A DNA stretch of 62,858 bases. It comes from Leifsonia sp. C5G2. Lineage in GTDB: Bacteria > Actinomycetota > Actinomycetes > Actinomycetales > Microbacteriaceae. The stretch covers positions 1 to 62,858 of the forward strand of contig NZ_JABFMV010000018.1 of assembly GCF_013359685.1 (NCBI RefSeq), read 5' to 3'. The notes below the pieces were generated by a model. It saw only the letters and a list, made by a program, of their open reading frames with translations, was not told where the DNA came from and ran no database searches. Below are positions 24,797 through 34,265 of this stretch, piece after piece; position 1 is the stretch's first letter; each line of letters begins with the position of its first letter. A program made the position numbers and the translations under genes.

Positions 24797-25411
24797 CTAG
24801 CTCTTCGGCTCGTCGCGCCGGTCCGGAGCGGGCTCGGCGGCGTCCGGCTCGACATCCAGTCCGGCGTCCGTCTCGTCGACGCCGTCCTCGTCATCGTCGT
24901 GCGCGTGCCGCCCGTCCAGCCCGACTCCGCGAAGGGTCAGGATCAGGAACAGCGCCATGCTCGACACGATCGCCACGTCGGCGAGGTTGAAGATGGCCGG
25001 CAGCAATGGGATCTGCAGGAAGTCGACCACATGGCCGACACCGAAGCCCGGTTCCCGGAAGAGCCGGTCGGTCAGGTTGCCGAGCAGGCCCCCGAGCAGC
25101 AGACCGAACAGCACGGCCCAGGCGGTCGAACGGATGCGCGGGGCGTACCAGATGACAAAGCCGAGGACGCCGACGCCGACGATGGAGAAGATCCACGTCG
25201 AACCGCTGCCGATGGAGAAGGCAGCGCCTGCGTTCTTCACGAAGTGGAACTGGAGGAGCTGGCCGAGGACCTCGATCTGCTGGCCCTCGAAGAGGTTCGA
25301 GACGACGAGGACCTTGGCGATCTGGTCGATGAGGTACACGCAGAGCGCCACCACCGCCAGGATCACCAAGGCCTTGACGCTGACCTTGGGCCGGGAGGGA
25401 TTAGCCTCCAA
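24797..25411 (-). CDS. lspA: Lipoprotein signal peptidase (signal peptidase II)
   Basis: Cleaves signal peptides of lipid-modified prolipoproteins such as CtaC. The 204-residue protein has four membrane helices and the paired catalytic aspartates in GNLTDRLFREPGFGVGHVVDF and FNLADVAIV. A C-terminal acidic tail (about 165-204, DDDEDGVDETDAG) extends beyond the usual length of about 165. The start is uncertain: the frame opens with TTG 25411, which overlaps the wag31 stop by 11 nt and has its GGAGG after, not before, the TTG. No better start is visible before the first helix. Confidence 0.9.
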   Translation of the reverse strand: MEANPSRPKVSVKALVILAVVALCVYLIDQIAKVLVVSNLFEGQQIEVLGQLLQFHFVKNAGAAFSIGSGSTWIFSIVGVGVLGFVIWYAPRIRSTAWAVLFGLLLGGLLGNLTDRLFREPGFGVGHVVDFLQIPLLPAIFNLADVAIVSSMALFLILTLRGVGLDGRHAHDDDEDGVDETDAGLDVEPDAAEPAPDRRDEPKS

Positions 25412-26216
25412 AGCCGGGGAAGACCGGGGGCTGGCCCTGGCTGCTGGAGTCGTCGGAGCCGCCGGCCGGAACGGGTGCGGGCACGCCGCCCGCGTTCACG
25501 GACGCGCCGGAGCGGGGAGCAGAGCCGCCGCCCTGGACGGGCGCGTCGAGGTCGCGGAGCTGACCCTCGATGTACGACTTGAGGCCCTTGCGGTAGTCGC
25601 GCTCGAACGTGCGGAGTTCGTCGATGCGGCACTCGAGGGTGGTGCGCTCCTGGTCGAGGGCGCTGATCTGGGCGCGCTGCTTCGACTCGGCCTCCGCCAC
25701 GATGCGGGCGGCGGTGGCGTGGCCCTCGGCGATGAGCTGGTCGCGCTTCTCGACACCCTCGCGCACGTGCTCCTCGTGGAGGCGGCGCGCGAGCTGCAGC
25801 AGGTTGTTGGTGGCGTTGGGGTCGTTCGCGTCGTCGGCGGGCGCCTGGTAGGCCGGAGCGGCCTGCTGGGCCTGCTCGGCCTGCTGCTTGGCCGCAGCGG
25901 CCTCCTGCTGCGCCTGGGCGAGGCGCTGCTTGAGCTCCTCGTTCTCGCGCTGCAGGCGCTCGGCCTGGCCGTTGTCGGCCTGCGCGGCGGGAGCGGCCGC
26001 CGCGGGGGCACCCTGGCCGCCGCTGCGCTGCAGCTCCGCGATGCGCGAATCGCTCGCCACGAGGCGCTGCTTGAGCTCCTCGTTCTCCTGGTTCAGGCGA
26101 CGCAGCTCGACGACGACCTCATCGAGGAAGTCGTCGACCTCGTCCTGGTCGTAGCCCTCGCGGAACTTCGTCGGCTGGAACCGCTTGTTGACTACATCTT
26201 CCGGAGTCAGCGCCAT
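25401..26216 (-). CDS. wag31: DivIVA/Wag31 polar growth protein
   Basis: A coiled-coil scaffold that marks poles and septa by membrane curvature and organises polar cell-wall synthesis. The N-terminal DivIVA lipid-binding domain (MALTPEDVVNKRFQPTKFREGYDQDEVDDFLDEV) is followed by coiled coil broken by an Ala/Gln-rich segment (about 65-140), then a second coiled coil and a Gly/Ser/Pro-rich tail. Length 271. In mycobacteria a threonine near residue 73 is phosphorylated by PknA; I cannot assign an equivalent here. A TTGACT box about 45 bp upstream may be its -35. The reading frame runs 11 nt into lspA. Confidence 0.95.
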   Translation of the reverse strand: MALTPEDVVNKRFQPTKFREGYDQDEVDDFLDEVVVELRRLNQENEELKQRLVASDSRIAELQRSGGQGAPAAAAPAAQADNGQAERLQRENEELKQRLAQAQQEAAAAKQQAEQAQQAAPAYQAPADDANDPNATNNLLQLARRLHEEHVREGVEKRDQLIAEGHATAARIVAEAESKQRAQISALDQERTTLECRIDELRTFERDYRKGLKSYIEGQLRDLDAPVQGGGSAPRSGASVNAGGVPAPVPAGGSDDSSSQGQPPVFPGFGG

Positions 26217-26364
26217 GGCAAGCCACCTTAGATCGTGAAATTGGAACTGGAACGCGTTCAGTCAACGCTAGCAAAGCGGGCGTCTGTCGCGCGATCCGGC
26301 GCACGGTCAGCGCGTCGGTCGCTCAACGATACAACGGCCCGTCCCGCGGGAGCCGGAGCGACGC

Positions 26365-26661
26365 TCAGCGGAATCCCAGGGTGACGTACAAGCCGATGAT
26401 GACGACGAGCATCGTCAGGCTCCAGCCGAAGTCGAAGGCGACCGGCCCCATGGAGACCCGCGGGATGATGCGGCGGAAGAAGCGGATGGGCGGGTCGGTC
26501 ACCACGTAGGTCGACTCTGCCAGCACGAGCCCGAAGCCCCGCGGCCGCCACTGGCGCGCGAAGACGCGCACCAGATCCAGCACGAACCGTGCCCACAGCA
26601 CGAAGAAGTAGATCAAGAGGGCGTAATAGAGGACGGTCGCGAGGATCGAGACGATGATCAC
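26365..26661 (-). CDS. YggT family membrane protein
   Basis: A 98-residue protein with two hydrophobic segments (about 1-28 and 68-92) and the family motif VTDPPIRFFRRIIPRV between them. YggT genes regularly sit between sepF and divIVA in Gram-positive bacteria, and a role in division or envelope organisation is inferred from that. The start is GTG 26661. CATACT ends 6 nt before it, and GGAGGG fills the gap, so it could be leaderless or use a very close ribosome site. Confidence 0.85.
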   Translation of the reverse strand: MIIVSILATVLYYALLIYFFVLWARFVLDLVRVFARQWRPRGFGLVLAESTYVVTDPPIRFFRRIIPRVSMGPVAFDFGWSLTMLVVIIGLYVTLGFR

Positions 26662-26675
26662 CCCTCCAGTATGGA

Positions 26676-26719
26676 CGAAAGCGCACCGGCTCCCCTGTGA
26701 GGCAGCCGGTGCGCTTTCG
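26676..26719 (-). terminator. Hairpin between sepF and yggT
   Basis: A perfect 16-bp stem (26676-26691 with 26704-26719) and a 12-nt loop, starting 17 bp after the sepF stop. There is no clear T-run on the minus strand. It may terminate or attenuate, leaving yggT to its own promoter. Confidence 0.7.
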
Positions 26720-26735
26720 TGCGTTGCTGGAGGCG

Positions 26736-27263
26736 TCAGGCCTGGGCGAAGAAGGACGCGTCGACCTCGGCGTCCTGGCCGCCGTGCTCGCCGGAGACGA
26801 CCACGTGGCTCGGCGAGAGCAGGAAGACCTTCGGCGTGACCCGCTCGATCTTGCCGTAGAGGCCCTGCGACAGGCCGCTGGCGAAGTCGATCAGCCGGCG
26901 GGCGTCGCCCTCGCTCATCTGCGAGAGGTTGATGATGACCGGGATGCCCTCCCGGAACGACTCGGCGATCGCCTGGGCGTCGCGGTACTGGCGGGGGTGG
27001 ACCGTGAGGATCTCGTTCATTTCCTGTACCGATGCATTCCGTGCGGTGTTGGTCTTGCGCAGCGGCGTGACCGGAGCGCGGCCGGCCGCGGGCGCGACCG
27101 GAGCGGGATGGGGGACGGCCTGGACCGGCGACGGGGCGGGGGTGTGCACCGGCGCCTCGCGTCGCGGCTGGTGCGACGTCTGCTCCTGCGGCTGGTCGTC
27201 GAACTCCAGCTCCTCGTCGGCGAGGCCCAGGTAGACCATCGTCTTCTTCAGCGGGTTGGCCAT
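26736..27263 (-). CDS. sepF: SepF: membrane anchor of FtsZ
   Basis: In bacteria without FtsA, such as this one, SepF ties FtsZ filaments to the membrane. The 175-residue protein has an N-terminal amphipathic membrane-binding segment ([18 protein letters not shown]), a Pro-rich linker (about 25-80) and the C-terminal dimerising SepF core with [33 protein letters not shown] lies upstream of the ATG. It follows yggS by 39 bp. The FtsZ tail it binds ([10 protein letters not shown]) is intact. Confidence 0.95.
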   Translation of the reverse strand: MANPLKKTMVYLGLADEELEFDDQPQEQTSHQPRREAPVHTPAPSPVQAVPHPAPVAPAAGRAPVTPLRKTNTARNASVQEMNEILTVHPRQYRDAQAIAESFREGIPVIINLSQMSEGDARRLIDFASGLSQGLYGKIERVTPKVFLLSPSHVVVSGEHGGQDAEVDASFFAQA

Positions 27264-27302
27264 GGCTTCCTCCGTACGCCCTTCGAACTCTTCGTTTCGA
27301 GA

Positions 27303-28004
27303 TTAACGAAGCTCCGGCCGATTCCCGGTAATGGCGGTCCCGATCCGAAGGTGTGTCGCGCCCGCGGCGATCGCCTCGGGGTAGTCCTGCGACATCCCCG
27401 CGGAGATGAAGACGGCGTCGGGCGCGAGCGACCGGACCCGCTGGGAGGCCGCCCGTACGCGCTCGAACGCGCGCGCGGGCTCCTCCCCCAGCGGCGCGAC
27501 GGCCATGACACCCAGCAGGCGGAGGCCGGGCGTGGCGAGGACGTGCTCGACCAGCGGCTCCAGATCGCGGTCGGCGACGCCGCCGCGGGCCGGGTCGTCC
27601 GTCAGGTTGAGCTGCACGAAGGCGTCGACCGTCGACTCGTCCGATGCCAGCGCGTCCACCAGGGACACGCGGTCGAGCGAGTGGATGACGGAGGCGTACC
27701 GGCGCGCCTGCCGCGCCTTCTTGCTCTGCAGCTGCCCGACGAAATGCCAGGTGAGCGCGAGGTCGGCGAGCTCCGCCGCCTTCTCCTGCGCCTCCTGGTG
27801 GCGGTTCTCCCCCACGTCCCGCACGCCGAGCGCCGCCAGCTCGCGCACGAGCGAGGCCGGGTGGAACTTGGTCACCACGATGGTGGTGAGCTCCTCCGGC
27901 GAGCGGCCGGCGGCCCGGGCGGCGTCGGAGACGCCCTCCCGGACCGCGGCGAGCCGCTCGGCCAGCCCGTTACTTGAGGAAGTCGGGGATGTCGAGGTCG
28001 TCAT
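27303..28004 (-). CDS. YggS/PLPBP family pyridoxal phosphate-binding protein
   Basis: A 233-residue alanine-racemase-like barrel that binds pyridoxal phosphate through Lys46 (VVTKFHP) and helps PLP and amino-acid homeostasis; no enzymatic activity is known for the family. Phosphate-binding motifs [33 protein letters not shown] and the GVMAV segment are present. The ATG at 28004 overlaps the ftsZ 3' end by 35 nt, longer than other overlaps here, so the N-terminal dozen residues (Ser/Thr-rich) may be extra. The ftsZ-yggS-sepF order is conserved. The yfiH/pgeF gene often found between ftsZ and yggS is absent. Confidence 0.9.
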   Translation of the reverse strand: MTTSTSPTSSSNGLAERLAAVREGVSDAARAAGRSPEELTTIVVTKFHPASLVRELAALGVRDVGENRHQEAQEKAAELADLALTWHFVGQLQSKKARQARRYASVIHSLDRVSLVDALASDESTVDAFVQLNLTDDPARGGVADRDLEPLVEHVLATPGLRLLGVMAVAPLGEEPARAFERVRAASQRVRSLAPDAVFISAGMSQDYPEAIAAGATHLRIGTAITGNRPELR

Positions 28005-29148
28005 TCTCGTCGTCGAACGCCGGGTCCTTCTGCGGTGCGGCTTCGGCGACCGGCTGCTCGCCGGTCTGCCAGGCCGAGGTCTCCGGGGCCGGGATCTCCC
28101 CCGCCTCGACCTCGGCGGAGGAGGCGATCTGCGACTGCTCGGAGCCGGCCTCCACGAAGCTGGCGCGGCGCGCGTCGGCGGTGACCGGACGCGAGTTCGG
28201 CTCGCCGCCGTCGAAGCCCGCCGCGATCACGGTCACGCGCACCTCGTCGCCGAGGGTGTCGTCGATGACCGCACCGAAGATGATGTTCGCCTCCGGGTGC
28301 ACCGCCTCCTGCACCAGTCGCGCGGCGTCGTTGATCTCGAAGATGCCGAGGTTCGATCCACCCTGGATGGAGAGCAGGACACCGTGAGCGCCGTCGATCG
28401 AGGCTTCGAGCAGCGGGGACGCGACGGCCAGCTCGGCCGCCTTGATCGCCCGGTCGGCGCCGCGCGAGGAGCCGATGCCCATGAGCGCGGAGCCCGCCCC
28501 CTGCATGACCGACTTCACGTCGGCGAAGTCGAGGTTGATCAGGCCCGGGGTGGTGATCAGGTCGGTGATGCCCTGGACACCGGCGAGCAGCACCTGGTCG
28601 GCGGTGGAGAACGCCTCGAGCATGCTGATGCCGCGGTCGCTGATCTCCAGCAGCCGGTCGTTGGGCACGACGATGAGGGTGTCGACCTCTTCCTTCAGGC
28701 GCTGGACGCCGGCCTCGGCCTGCTGCTGGCGGCGCTTGCCCTCGAAGGAGAACGGCTTGGTGACGACACCGATGGTCAGGGCGCCGATCGACTTGGCGAT
28801 GCGTGCGACGACGGGGGCGCCGCCGGTGCCGGTGCCGCCGCCCTCTCCGGCGGTGACGAAGACCATGTCGGCGCCCGCGAGCGCCTCCTCGATCTCCTCC
28901 GCGTGATCCTCGGCGGCGCGGCGGCCGACCTCGGGGTCGGCTCCGGCGCCGAGGCCGCGGGTGATCTCACGCCCGACGTCGAGCTTCACGTCGGCGTCGC
29001 TCATCAGGAGCGCCTGCGCGTCCGTGTTGATGGCGATGAACTCGACGCCGCGGAGGCCGAGCTCGATCATGCGGTTGACGGCGTTGACGCCGCCTCCGCC
29101 GATGCCGACGACCTTGATCACGGCGAGGTAGTTCTGTTGTGCTGTCAC
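27970..29148 (-). CDS. ftsZ: Cell division GTPase FtsZ
   Basis: Tubulin-like GTPase that forms the division ring. The 392-residue protein has the nucleotide-binding regions [15 protein letters not shown] at the N-terminus and the tubulin signature [15 protein letters not shown] near residue 100. A variable linker follows, then the conserved C-terminal tail [10 protein letters not shown], which binds SepF and FtsW. The start is GTG 29148 with GGAGG nine nt upstream. A 142-bp gap after ftsQ gives room for its own promoters, as in other Actinobacteria, but I could not pick a convincing -35/-10 pair. Confidence 0.98.
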   Translation of the reverse strand: MTAQQNYLAVIKVVGIGGGGVNAVNRMIELGLRGVEFIAINTDAQALLMSDADVKLDVGREITRGLGAGADPEVGRRAAEDHAEEIEEALAGADMVFVTAGEGGGTGTGGAPVVARIAKSIGALTIGVVTKPFSFEGKRRQQQAEAGVQRLKEEVDTLIVVPNDRLLEISDRGISMLEAFSTADQVLLAGVQGITDLITTPGLINLDFADVKSVMQGAGSALMGIGSSRGADRAIKAAELAVASPLLEASIDGAHGVLLSIQGGSNLGIFEINDAARLVQEAVHPEANIIFGAVIDDTLGDEVRVTVIAAGFDGGEPNSRPVTADARRASFVEAGSEQSQIASSAEVEAGEIPAPETSAWQTGEQPVAEAAPQKDPAFDDENDDLDIPDFLK

Positions 29149-29290
29149 GTCCGGCCTCCACGGGAACCTTCAACCTCTAGCTGAGGCTTAAAGTCTTGCT
29201 GAGTATGCAATTCTCGATCCGACGTTAGGTGCGCCAGGCCCGCGCCCGCGGAAGCTGCGAGGCGTGTCGGAAAACTGCCGTCCATCCCGG

Positions 29291-30283
29291 CTATCCCGTC
29301 GTCACGCTGTGCGGCGAGGAGACGTCGTAGCGGGACGCGTCCGGGGCGCTCGTGAGCAGTGCGGCGAGGTCGGCGGCCTTGAGACCGGAGTCCTCCGCAC
29401 TCCCCCACACGACGGTCGCCTTGCGGCCGCGGAGCGTGAAGCTCACGTCGTCCTTCGTCTTCGCCGTGATCGTGTCCACCTGGGCGAGGACACCGGCCGG
29501 CAGCGCGCTGAGCACACCGGCGGCCGCCGCGAAGCCCGAGTCGGCGTCGACGTCCGCCGCGCCGCCGCCGGCGGTGATCAGCGGGTAGCCCTCTGGCCGC
29601 TGCTGGCTGCTCGAGATCGGCACCTTCGCGGCATCCACCAGGGTGAAGGCGTTGCCGCGCTGGATGACGCCGACCGGCTGCCTCTCCACAACGCGGACGA
29701 CGATCGTGTCCGGCGGATGGCTCTCCACGGTGTAGCTGCGGATGAGCGGGAACGCGGCCAGGTCGCTGGAGATCCCGCCGGAGCTCAGCAGCGGCAGCGG
29801 CGTCCCGAGCTGGTCGGAGAGCTTCTTCTCGACGGCGGCCGCATCCAGCCGGGAGGTTCCGGTCACCTGGATGTGGCGCAGCGCCAGCAGCGGCGAGTAC
29901 GCGACGAGCCCCACCGCCACGACGAGCGCGACGACGACGCCCGCGGCGGCGAGCCAGGCGATGCGACGCCGGCGCGAGCGCTTCGTGAAGCGGCGCACCT
30001 CGCCGCGCTCGACGCGCTTGCGCTCCCGCCGCGCGGCGCGCAGGGCCTTGTCGATCTCACGGTTGCTCGGCAGCCGCGAGTACGGCGGCTCGTCGGCGAG
30101 CGGGCCGCGGACCGGAGTGGCTCCTGCCGCAGAGTCCGGCCGCAGCACGGGGATGGGCTCGGTGACCGTCTGCACGCTGCGCCCGCGTTCCTCCGCGGCG
30201 CGCGGCGGCGAGGCCGCGGCGCTCGGCGGGGCGGCCTCGGGGGCGGGTGCCTCCGACCGGTCGAACCCCTGGGGACGCTTCAC
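29291..30283 (-). CDS. ftsQ: Cell division protein FtsQ/DivIB
   Basis: Bitopic division protein that links the early ring to the FtsI/FtsW synthase. The 330-residue protein has a long cytoplasmic N-terminus (about 1-125, Pro/Ala-rich then basic), one membrane helix (IAWLAAAGVVVALVVAVGLVAY, about 129-150), and an outside POTRA domain starting LRHIQVTGTSRLDAAAVEK. The FtsQ beta domain ends the protein. It follows murC by 12 bp, between murC and ftsZ as usual. Confidence 0.92.
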   Translation of the reverse strand: MKRPQGFDRSEAPAPEAAPPSAAASPPRAAEERGRSVQTVTEPIPVLRPDSAAGATPVRGPLADEPPYSRLPSNREIDKALRAARRERKRVERGEVRRFTKRSRRRRIAWLAAAGVVVALVVAVGLVAYSPLLALRHIQVTGTSRLDAAAVEKKLSDQLGTPLPLLSSGGISSDLAAFPLIRSYTVESHPPDTIVVRVVERQPVGVIQRGNAFTLVDAAKVPISSSQQRPEGYPLITAGGGAADVDADSGFAAAAGVLSALPAGVLAQVDTITAKTKDDVSFTLRGRKATVVWGSAEDSGLKAADLAALLTSAPDASRYDVSSPHSVTTG

Positions 30284-30295
30284 CGGAGGGACCCG

Positions 30296-31726
30296 CTACT
30301 CCGCGACGGCGGCGTCCGGGTGCTCCCGGCGCAGCGAGTCGAGCAGCTGGGGCACGATGCGGTACACGTCGCCGCAGCCGAGAGTGATGACGAAGTCGCC
30401 CTCGCGCGCGATCTGCGCCGTGTGGTCGGCGGCCTGCTGCCAGTCGGCGATGAAGGCGACGTGCTCGGGATGCTCGAAGCGGTCCGCGACGAGAGCACCG
30501 GTGACGCCCGGCTCCGGGTCCTCGCGGGCTCCGTACACGTCGAGCACGACGGTCTCGTCCGCGTAGGTCTCCAGCGTCTCGGCGAACTCCTTCGCGAACA
30601 GCCGGGTGCGGCTGTACAGGTGCGGCTGGTGGACGGCGATGATGCGTCCACCCCCGACGACCGTGCGCGCGGCCGACAGTGCGGCGGCGACCTCGGTCGG
30701 GTGGTGTGCGTAGTCGTCGTAGACGCTGACGCCCGCGACCGTGCCGTGCAGCTCGAAACGGCGCTCCGTGCCGCCGAACTCGGCGATCGCGGCGAGGGCC
30801 GCCGCCGGCTCGAAGCCGAGGCCGGTCAGCACGGCGAAGGCGCCGCCGGCGTTGATGGCGTTGTGGCGGCCGGGGACGCGCAGGCGGGCCGCGTAGTCCT
30901 CCCCGCGGTAGCGCAGCGAGAACGAGACGGGACCGTCGGTGACGATGGAGTGGACGCGCACCTCCGCGTCCTCCGCCTCGCCGAACGTGACGATGCGCTT
31001 CTCCGGCGCCTGCTCGCGCAGCCGGCCGGTGACGTGCACCGCGCCGGGGTCGTCGGAGGACACGACGACGAACTCGTCCGCTTCGCGGGCGAAGGTGACG
31101 AACGCGTCCTCGAAGGCCTCCAGCGACCCGTAGTGGTCCAGGTGGTCGGGGTCGACGTTGGTGATGAGCGCGACCGCGGTGTCGTAGAGCAGGAACGAGC
31201 CGTCCGACTCGTCCGCCTCGACGACGAACAGCTCGCCCGTGCCGGTCTGCGAGCTCGTGCCGAGGGAGGCGATGACGCCGCCGTTGACGAAGCTCGGGTC
31301 CTGGGCGAGGCCGAGCAGCCCCGTGATGATCATGCCCGTGGAGGTGGTCTTGCCGTGGGCTCCGGCCACCGCGACCAGGCGCGAGCGGTTGATCAGCCAG
31401 GCGAGCGCCTGCGACCGGTGCAGCACCGGCAGGCCCTTCGACAGCGCCAGCTGGTACTCCGGGTTGTCCTGCCAGAGGGCTCCCGTGACCACGAGCGTGT
31501 CGGCGTCGCCGACGTTCGCGGCGTCGTGGCCGATCGCGATCGTGGCGCCCAGGGCGCGCAGGGTGTCGATGTTGGCCGAGTGACGGACGTCGGAGCCGGT
31601 GACCGTGTAGCCGGCCTCGAGGAACAGCCGCGCGATGCCGCTCATCCCCGAGCCGCCGATACCGACGAAGTGGAGCTTTCCGAGCTCCTCCGGGAGGGCG
31701 AGGGTCAGGTCGGGCTTGATCGTCAC
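30296..31726 (-). CDS. murC: UDP-N-acetylmuramate--L-alanine ligase
   Basis: Adds the first amino acid of the peptidoglycan stem. The 476-residue ATP-dependent Mur ligase has an N-terminal UDP-binding domain ([16 protein letters not shown]), the ATP loop [12 protein letters not shown] near residue 120, and the central [11 protein letters not shown] and [10 protein letters not shown] motifs. The start is GTG 31726. A 67-bp gap separates it from murG. Confidence 0.95.
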   Translation of the reverse strand: MTIKPDLTLALPEELGKLHFVGIGGSGMSGIARLFLEAGYTVTGSDVRHSANIDTLRALGATIAIGHDAANVGDADTLVVTGALWQDNPEYQLALSKGLPVLHRSQALAWLINRSRLVAVAGAHGKTTSTGMIITGLLGLAQDPSFVNGGVIASLGTSSQTGTGELFVVEADESDGSFLLYDTAVALITNVDPDHLDHYGSLEAFEDAFVTFAREADEFVVVSSDDPGAVHVTGRLREQAPEKRIVTFGEAEDAEVRVHSIVTDGPVSFSLRYRGEDYAARLRVPGRHNAINAGGAFAVLTGLGFEPAAALAAIAEFGGTERRFELHGTVAGVSVYDDYAHHPTEVAAALSAARTVVGGGRIIAVHQPHLYSRTRLFAKEFAETLETYADETVVLDVYGAREDPEPGVTGALVADRFEHPEHVAFIADWQQAADHTAQIAREGDFVITLGCGDVYRIVPQLLDSLRREHPDAAVAE

Positions 31727-31793
31727 GGGTGCAGCTTTCGGTTACGTGAAGGGGACTCCATCGCGTACCAGGCTACGCGACGAAAGGTTCGGA

Positions 31794-32864
31794 TCAGCCG
31801 AGGGCGCGCAGGATGAGCGCGACCATGCGGTCGGAGCCGTCGCGCACTCCGGCCGAGGCGGCGCGCTCCCCCATCCCGGCCACCCGCGCGCGGTCGGCGA
31901 GGAGCGGGAGCAGGTTCGCATCCACCCACGCCGGCTCGAACGCGGCGTCGTCGACGAGCACGCCGCCGCCCGCGCGGAGCACGCCCGCGGCGTTGTAGCG
32001 CTGCTCGCCGTTGCCGATCGGGAAGGGGACGTACACGGCGGGGATTCCGAGGGCGGCGAACTCGCACACCGTCGCCGCACCGGCGCGTGCGACGGCGACG
32101 TCCGCGATCGCGAGGGCCAGATCCATCCGGTCGCAGTACTCGAGCAGGCGGTAGCCCTCGACACCCGGGTCCGCGAGCTCGCCGCGGCCGCCCTGGATGT
32201 GCAGCACCTGCCAGCCGGCGGCGGTCAGCTCCGTCGCGCGGGCGGCGACCGTCTGGTTGATGCGGCGGGCGCCGAGCGAGCCGCCGGTGACGAGCAGGGT
32301 CGGCAGCGCGGGGTCCAGCCCGAACTCGGCCGCGGCCTCGGGCCGGGCGGCCGCGCGGTCGAGCTGTTCGATCTCGAAGCGCAGCGGCATGCCGACGAAG
32401 GTGGGATGCGGTAGCGGCGTGCCCTCGAACGCCACGCCGACCCACGGCGTGTAGCGGGCGCCGAGCCTGTTGGCGAGTCCGGGCCGTGCATTCGCCTCGT
32501 GCAGCACGAGCGGCACGCCCTCCGACCGGGCGGCCGAGTACGCGGGCGCCGCCGCGTAGCCGCCGAAGCCGACGACCGCGTCGATCCCGCGGTCCCGGAT
32601 CAGCTCACGCACCGTGCGGATCGAGCGGCGGTACTCGCCGGGGAAGCGCAGCGCAGCGCCGTTCGGGCGGCGGGGGAACGGCAGCTTCGGGATGGTCGCC
32701 AGCTCGTAGCCGCGCTGGGGCACGAGCCTCGCCTCCAGCCCCTCCTTCGTGCCGAGCACCAGCACCTCGGCGCCGGGGTCGTCGCGGCGGAGCCGGTCGG
32801 CGACGGCGAGCAGCGGGTTGACGTGACCGGCGGTGCCCCCGCCGGCCAGCAGGTAGCGCGTCAC
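31794..32864 (-). CDS. murG: UDP-GlcNAc:undecaprenyl-diphospho-muramoylpentapeptide GlcNAc transferase
   Basis: Converts lipid I to lipid II on the inner face of the membrane. The 356-residue GT28 glycosyltransferase starts MTRYLLAGGGTAGHVNPLLAVADRL, containing the first glycine-rich loop. GFGGYAAAPA, VTGGSLGARRINQ and the donor-binding RAGAATVCEFAALGIPAVYVPFP are all present. The start is GTG 32864, overlapping the ftsW stop (GTGA). The frame upstream is a shadow of ftsW. Confidence 0.96.
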   Translation of the reverse strand: MTRYLLAGGGTAGHVNPLLAVADRLRRDDPGAEVLVLGTKEGLEARLVPQRGYELATIPKLPFPRRPNGAALRFPGEYRRSIRTVRELIRDRGIDAVVGFGGYAAAPAYSAARSEGVPLVLHEANARPGLANRLGARYTPWVGVAFEGTPLPHPTFVGMPLRFEIEQLDRAAARPEAAAEFGLDPALPTLLVTGGSLGARRINQTVAARATELTAAGWQVLHIQGGRGELADPGVEGYRLLEYCDRMDLALAIADVAVARAGAATVCEFAALGIPAVYVPFPIGNGEQRYNAAGVLRAGGGVLVDDAAFEPAWVDANLLPLLADRARVAGMGERAASAGVRDGSDRMVALILRALG

Positions 32865-34111
32865 CGCAGCGCACCCGCCTCGGCGGTCTGCAGGGCATCC
32901 TCGTCGGTCTGGGCGTCCCGCTGGGACTGCCGGGCGAACGACAGCACGATTCCGATGGCGATCATGGAACTGATCATCGCAGTCCCACCCGCAGAGATCA
33001 GTGGGAGGGGGACCCCGAGCACCGGGATCACCCCCAGCACCACCGCGATGTTGACGAACGCCTGGCCGATCAGCCAGACCATGATCGCCGCCGTGGTGAC
33101 GCGCGCGAACGGATCGGTCGAGGCGTGGATGATGCGCAGGAACGCGATGGTCAGCACCACGAACAGGAGCAGTACGACGACCGCCCCGATGAGGCCGAGC
33201 TCCTCGCCGATGATCGCGAAGATGAAGTCGGTGTCGGCGGCGGGCAGCCAGGACCACTTCGAGTGCGAGTTGCCGAGCCCGACGCCGAAGACGCCGCCGG
33301 AGGCGAGCGCGTAGAAGCCGTTCTTGATCTGCCAGTCCACGTCCGGGTTCGCCACGCTCGTGCCGCCGAAGTACGCGGCGATGCGCCCCACCCGGCTGGC
33401 GCTGGAGAGCGCCACCGCGATGGCGAGCACACCCACGATGACGACGCCGGTGAGCAGGTAGCGCATCCGCACGCCGGCGAAGAACAGCGCGCCGAGGATC
33501 AGCGCCGCCAGGATCATGGTCGTCCCGAGGTCGCCGCCGAGCGTCACGAGCGCGGTCGCGCCACCGGCGACGGGCACGACCGGGATGGCGACGTGCTTCC
33601 ACTGTGTGAGCATGTCGCGCTTGCGGGCGAGCACCACGCCCAGCCAGACGACGAGGGCGAGCTTGATCGCCTCCGACGGCTGCAGGGTGAGGGACCCGAC
33701 CTTGAGCCAGTTGCGGTTGCCGCCGATCTCCATGCCGAGCGGGGTGAACACCACGAGCAGCTGCAGGAAGCAGGCCGCGCCCAGGAAGAACCAGATGGTC
33801 TTCTTCCAGAACGCCCGCGGGATGCGCGACACCAGGAACATGAGCGGGAGGCCGACCAGCGCGTACGCGCCCTGCGACCAGAACCGGGAGAAGAAGTTGT
33901 CGCTGTCGTTGTGGGACTCGACCGCAGACGACGACAGCACCATGACCAGGCCGAACACGACCATGAACAGGGTGACCCCGAGCAGCAGGAAGTAGTTGGC
34001 CGACTCGGAGGTCATGGCCCGGCCCAGCTGGATGCGCGTCGTCAGCGCGCCGAGGCGGGAGCGGTCCGCGCTGCGGCCGGGGGTACGAGGCACACTCGTC
34101 ACGCGCCTCAC
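32861..34111 (-). CDS. ftsW: FtsW: SEDS-family septal peptidoglycan glycosyltransferase
   Basis: Polymerises lipid II at the septum together with FtsI. The 416-residue protein has about ten membrane helices. Family signatures include NRNWLKVGSLTLQPSEAIKLALVVWLG (catalytic-Asp loop region follows later), the segment ASGGVFGVGLGNSHSKWSWLPAADTDFIFAIIGEELG, and GVPLPLISAGGTAM. A basic N-terminal tail of about 30 residues precedes the first helix. It sits between murD (154-bp gap containing a long hairpin) and murG (4-nt overlap). Confidence 0.95.
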   Translation of the reverse strand: MRRVTSVPRTPGRSADRSRLGALTTRIQLGRAMTSESANYFLLLGVTLFMVVFGLVMVLSSSAVESHNDSDNFFSRFWSQGAYALVGLPLMFLVSRIPRAFWKKTIWFFLGAACFLQLLVVFTPLGMEIGGNRNWLKVGSLTLQPSEAIKLALVVWLGVVLARKRDMLTQWKHVAIPVVPVAGGATALVTLGGDLGTTMILAALILGALFFAGVRMRYLLTGVVIVGVLAIAVALSSASRVGRIAAYFGGTSVANPDVDWQIKNGFYALASGGVFGVGLGNSHSKWSWLPAADTDFIFAIIGEELGLIGAVVVLLLFVVLTIAFLRIIHASTDPFARVTTAAIMVWLIGQAFVNIAVVLGVIPVLGVPLPLISAGGTAMISSMIAIGIVLSFARQSQRDAQTDEDALQTAEAGALR

Positions 34112-34196
34112 CTCCCAGTCGTTCCGTCGGCTGTCCCAGTCTCGTCGCGGTCCCGCCCAGGGCGCCGGAGCGGGGGCGCGTGTCGCCCGAATGCGG

Positions 34197-34264
34197 CGAC
34201 TGCGGCCTCCCGGGACGTCTGCGCGTGCGCGCCGCGCCGCAGACGTCCCGCGACGCCGCAGTCG
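34197..34264. repeat. Long dyad between murD and ftsW (ACGTCTGCG element, copy 1)
   Basis: A 13-bp inner stem CGGGACGTCTGCG (34211-34223 with 34238-34250) lies inside a 9-bp outer stem CGACTGCGG (34197-34205 with 34256-34264). It ends 1 bp before the murD stop codon on the minus strand, inside the otherwise tightly packed dcw cluster. A homologous copy lies at 45672-45740. Confidence 0.8.
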
Positions 34265-34265
34265 G

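Noticed and set aside
29149-29290. Possible ftsZ promoters in the ftsQ-ftsZ gap
   Set aside because: The gap is long enough and ftsZ promoters are expected there, but I found no -10/-35 pair with acceptable spacing, so I do not annotate one.
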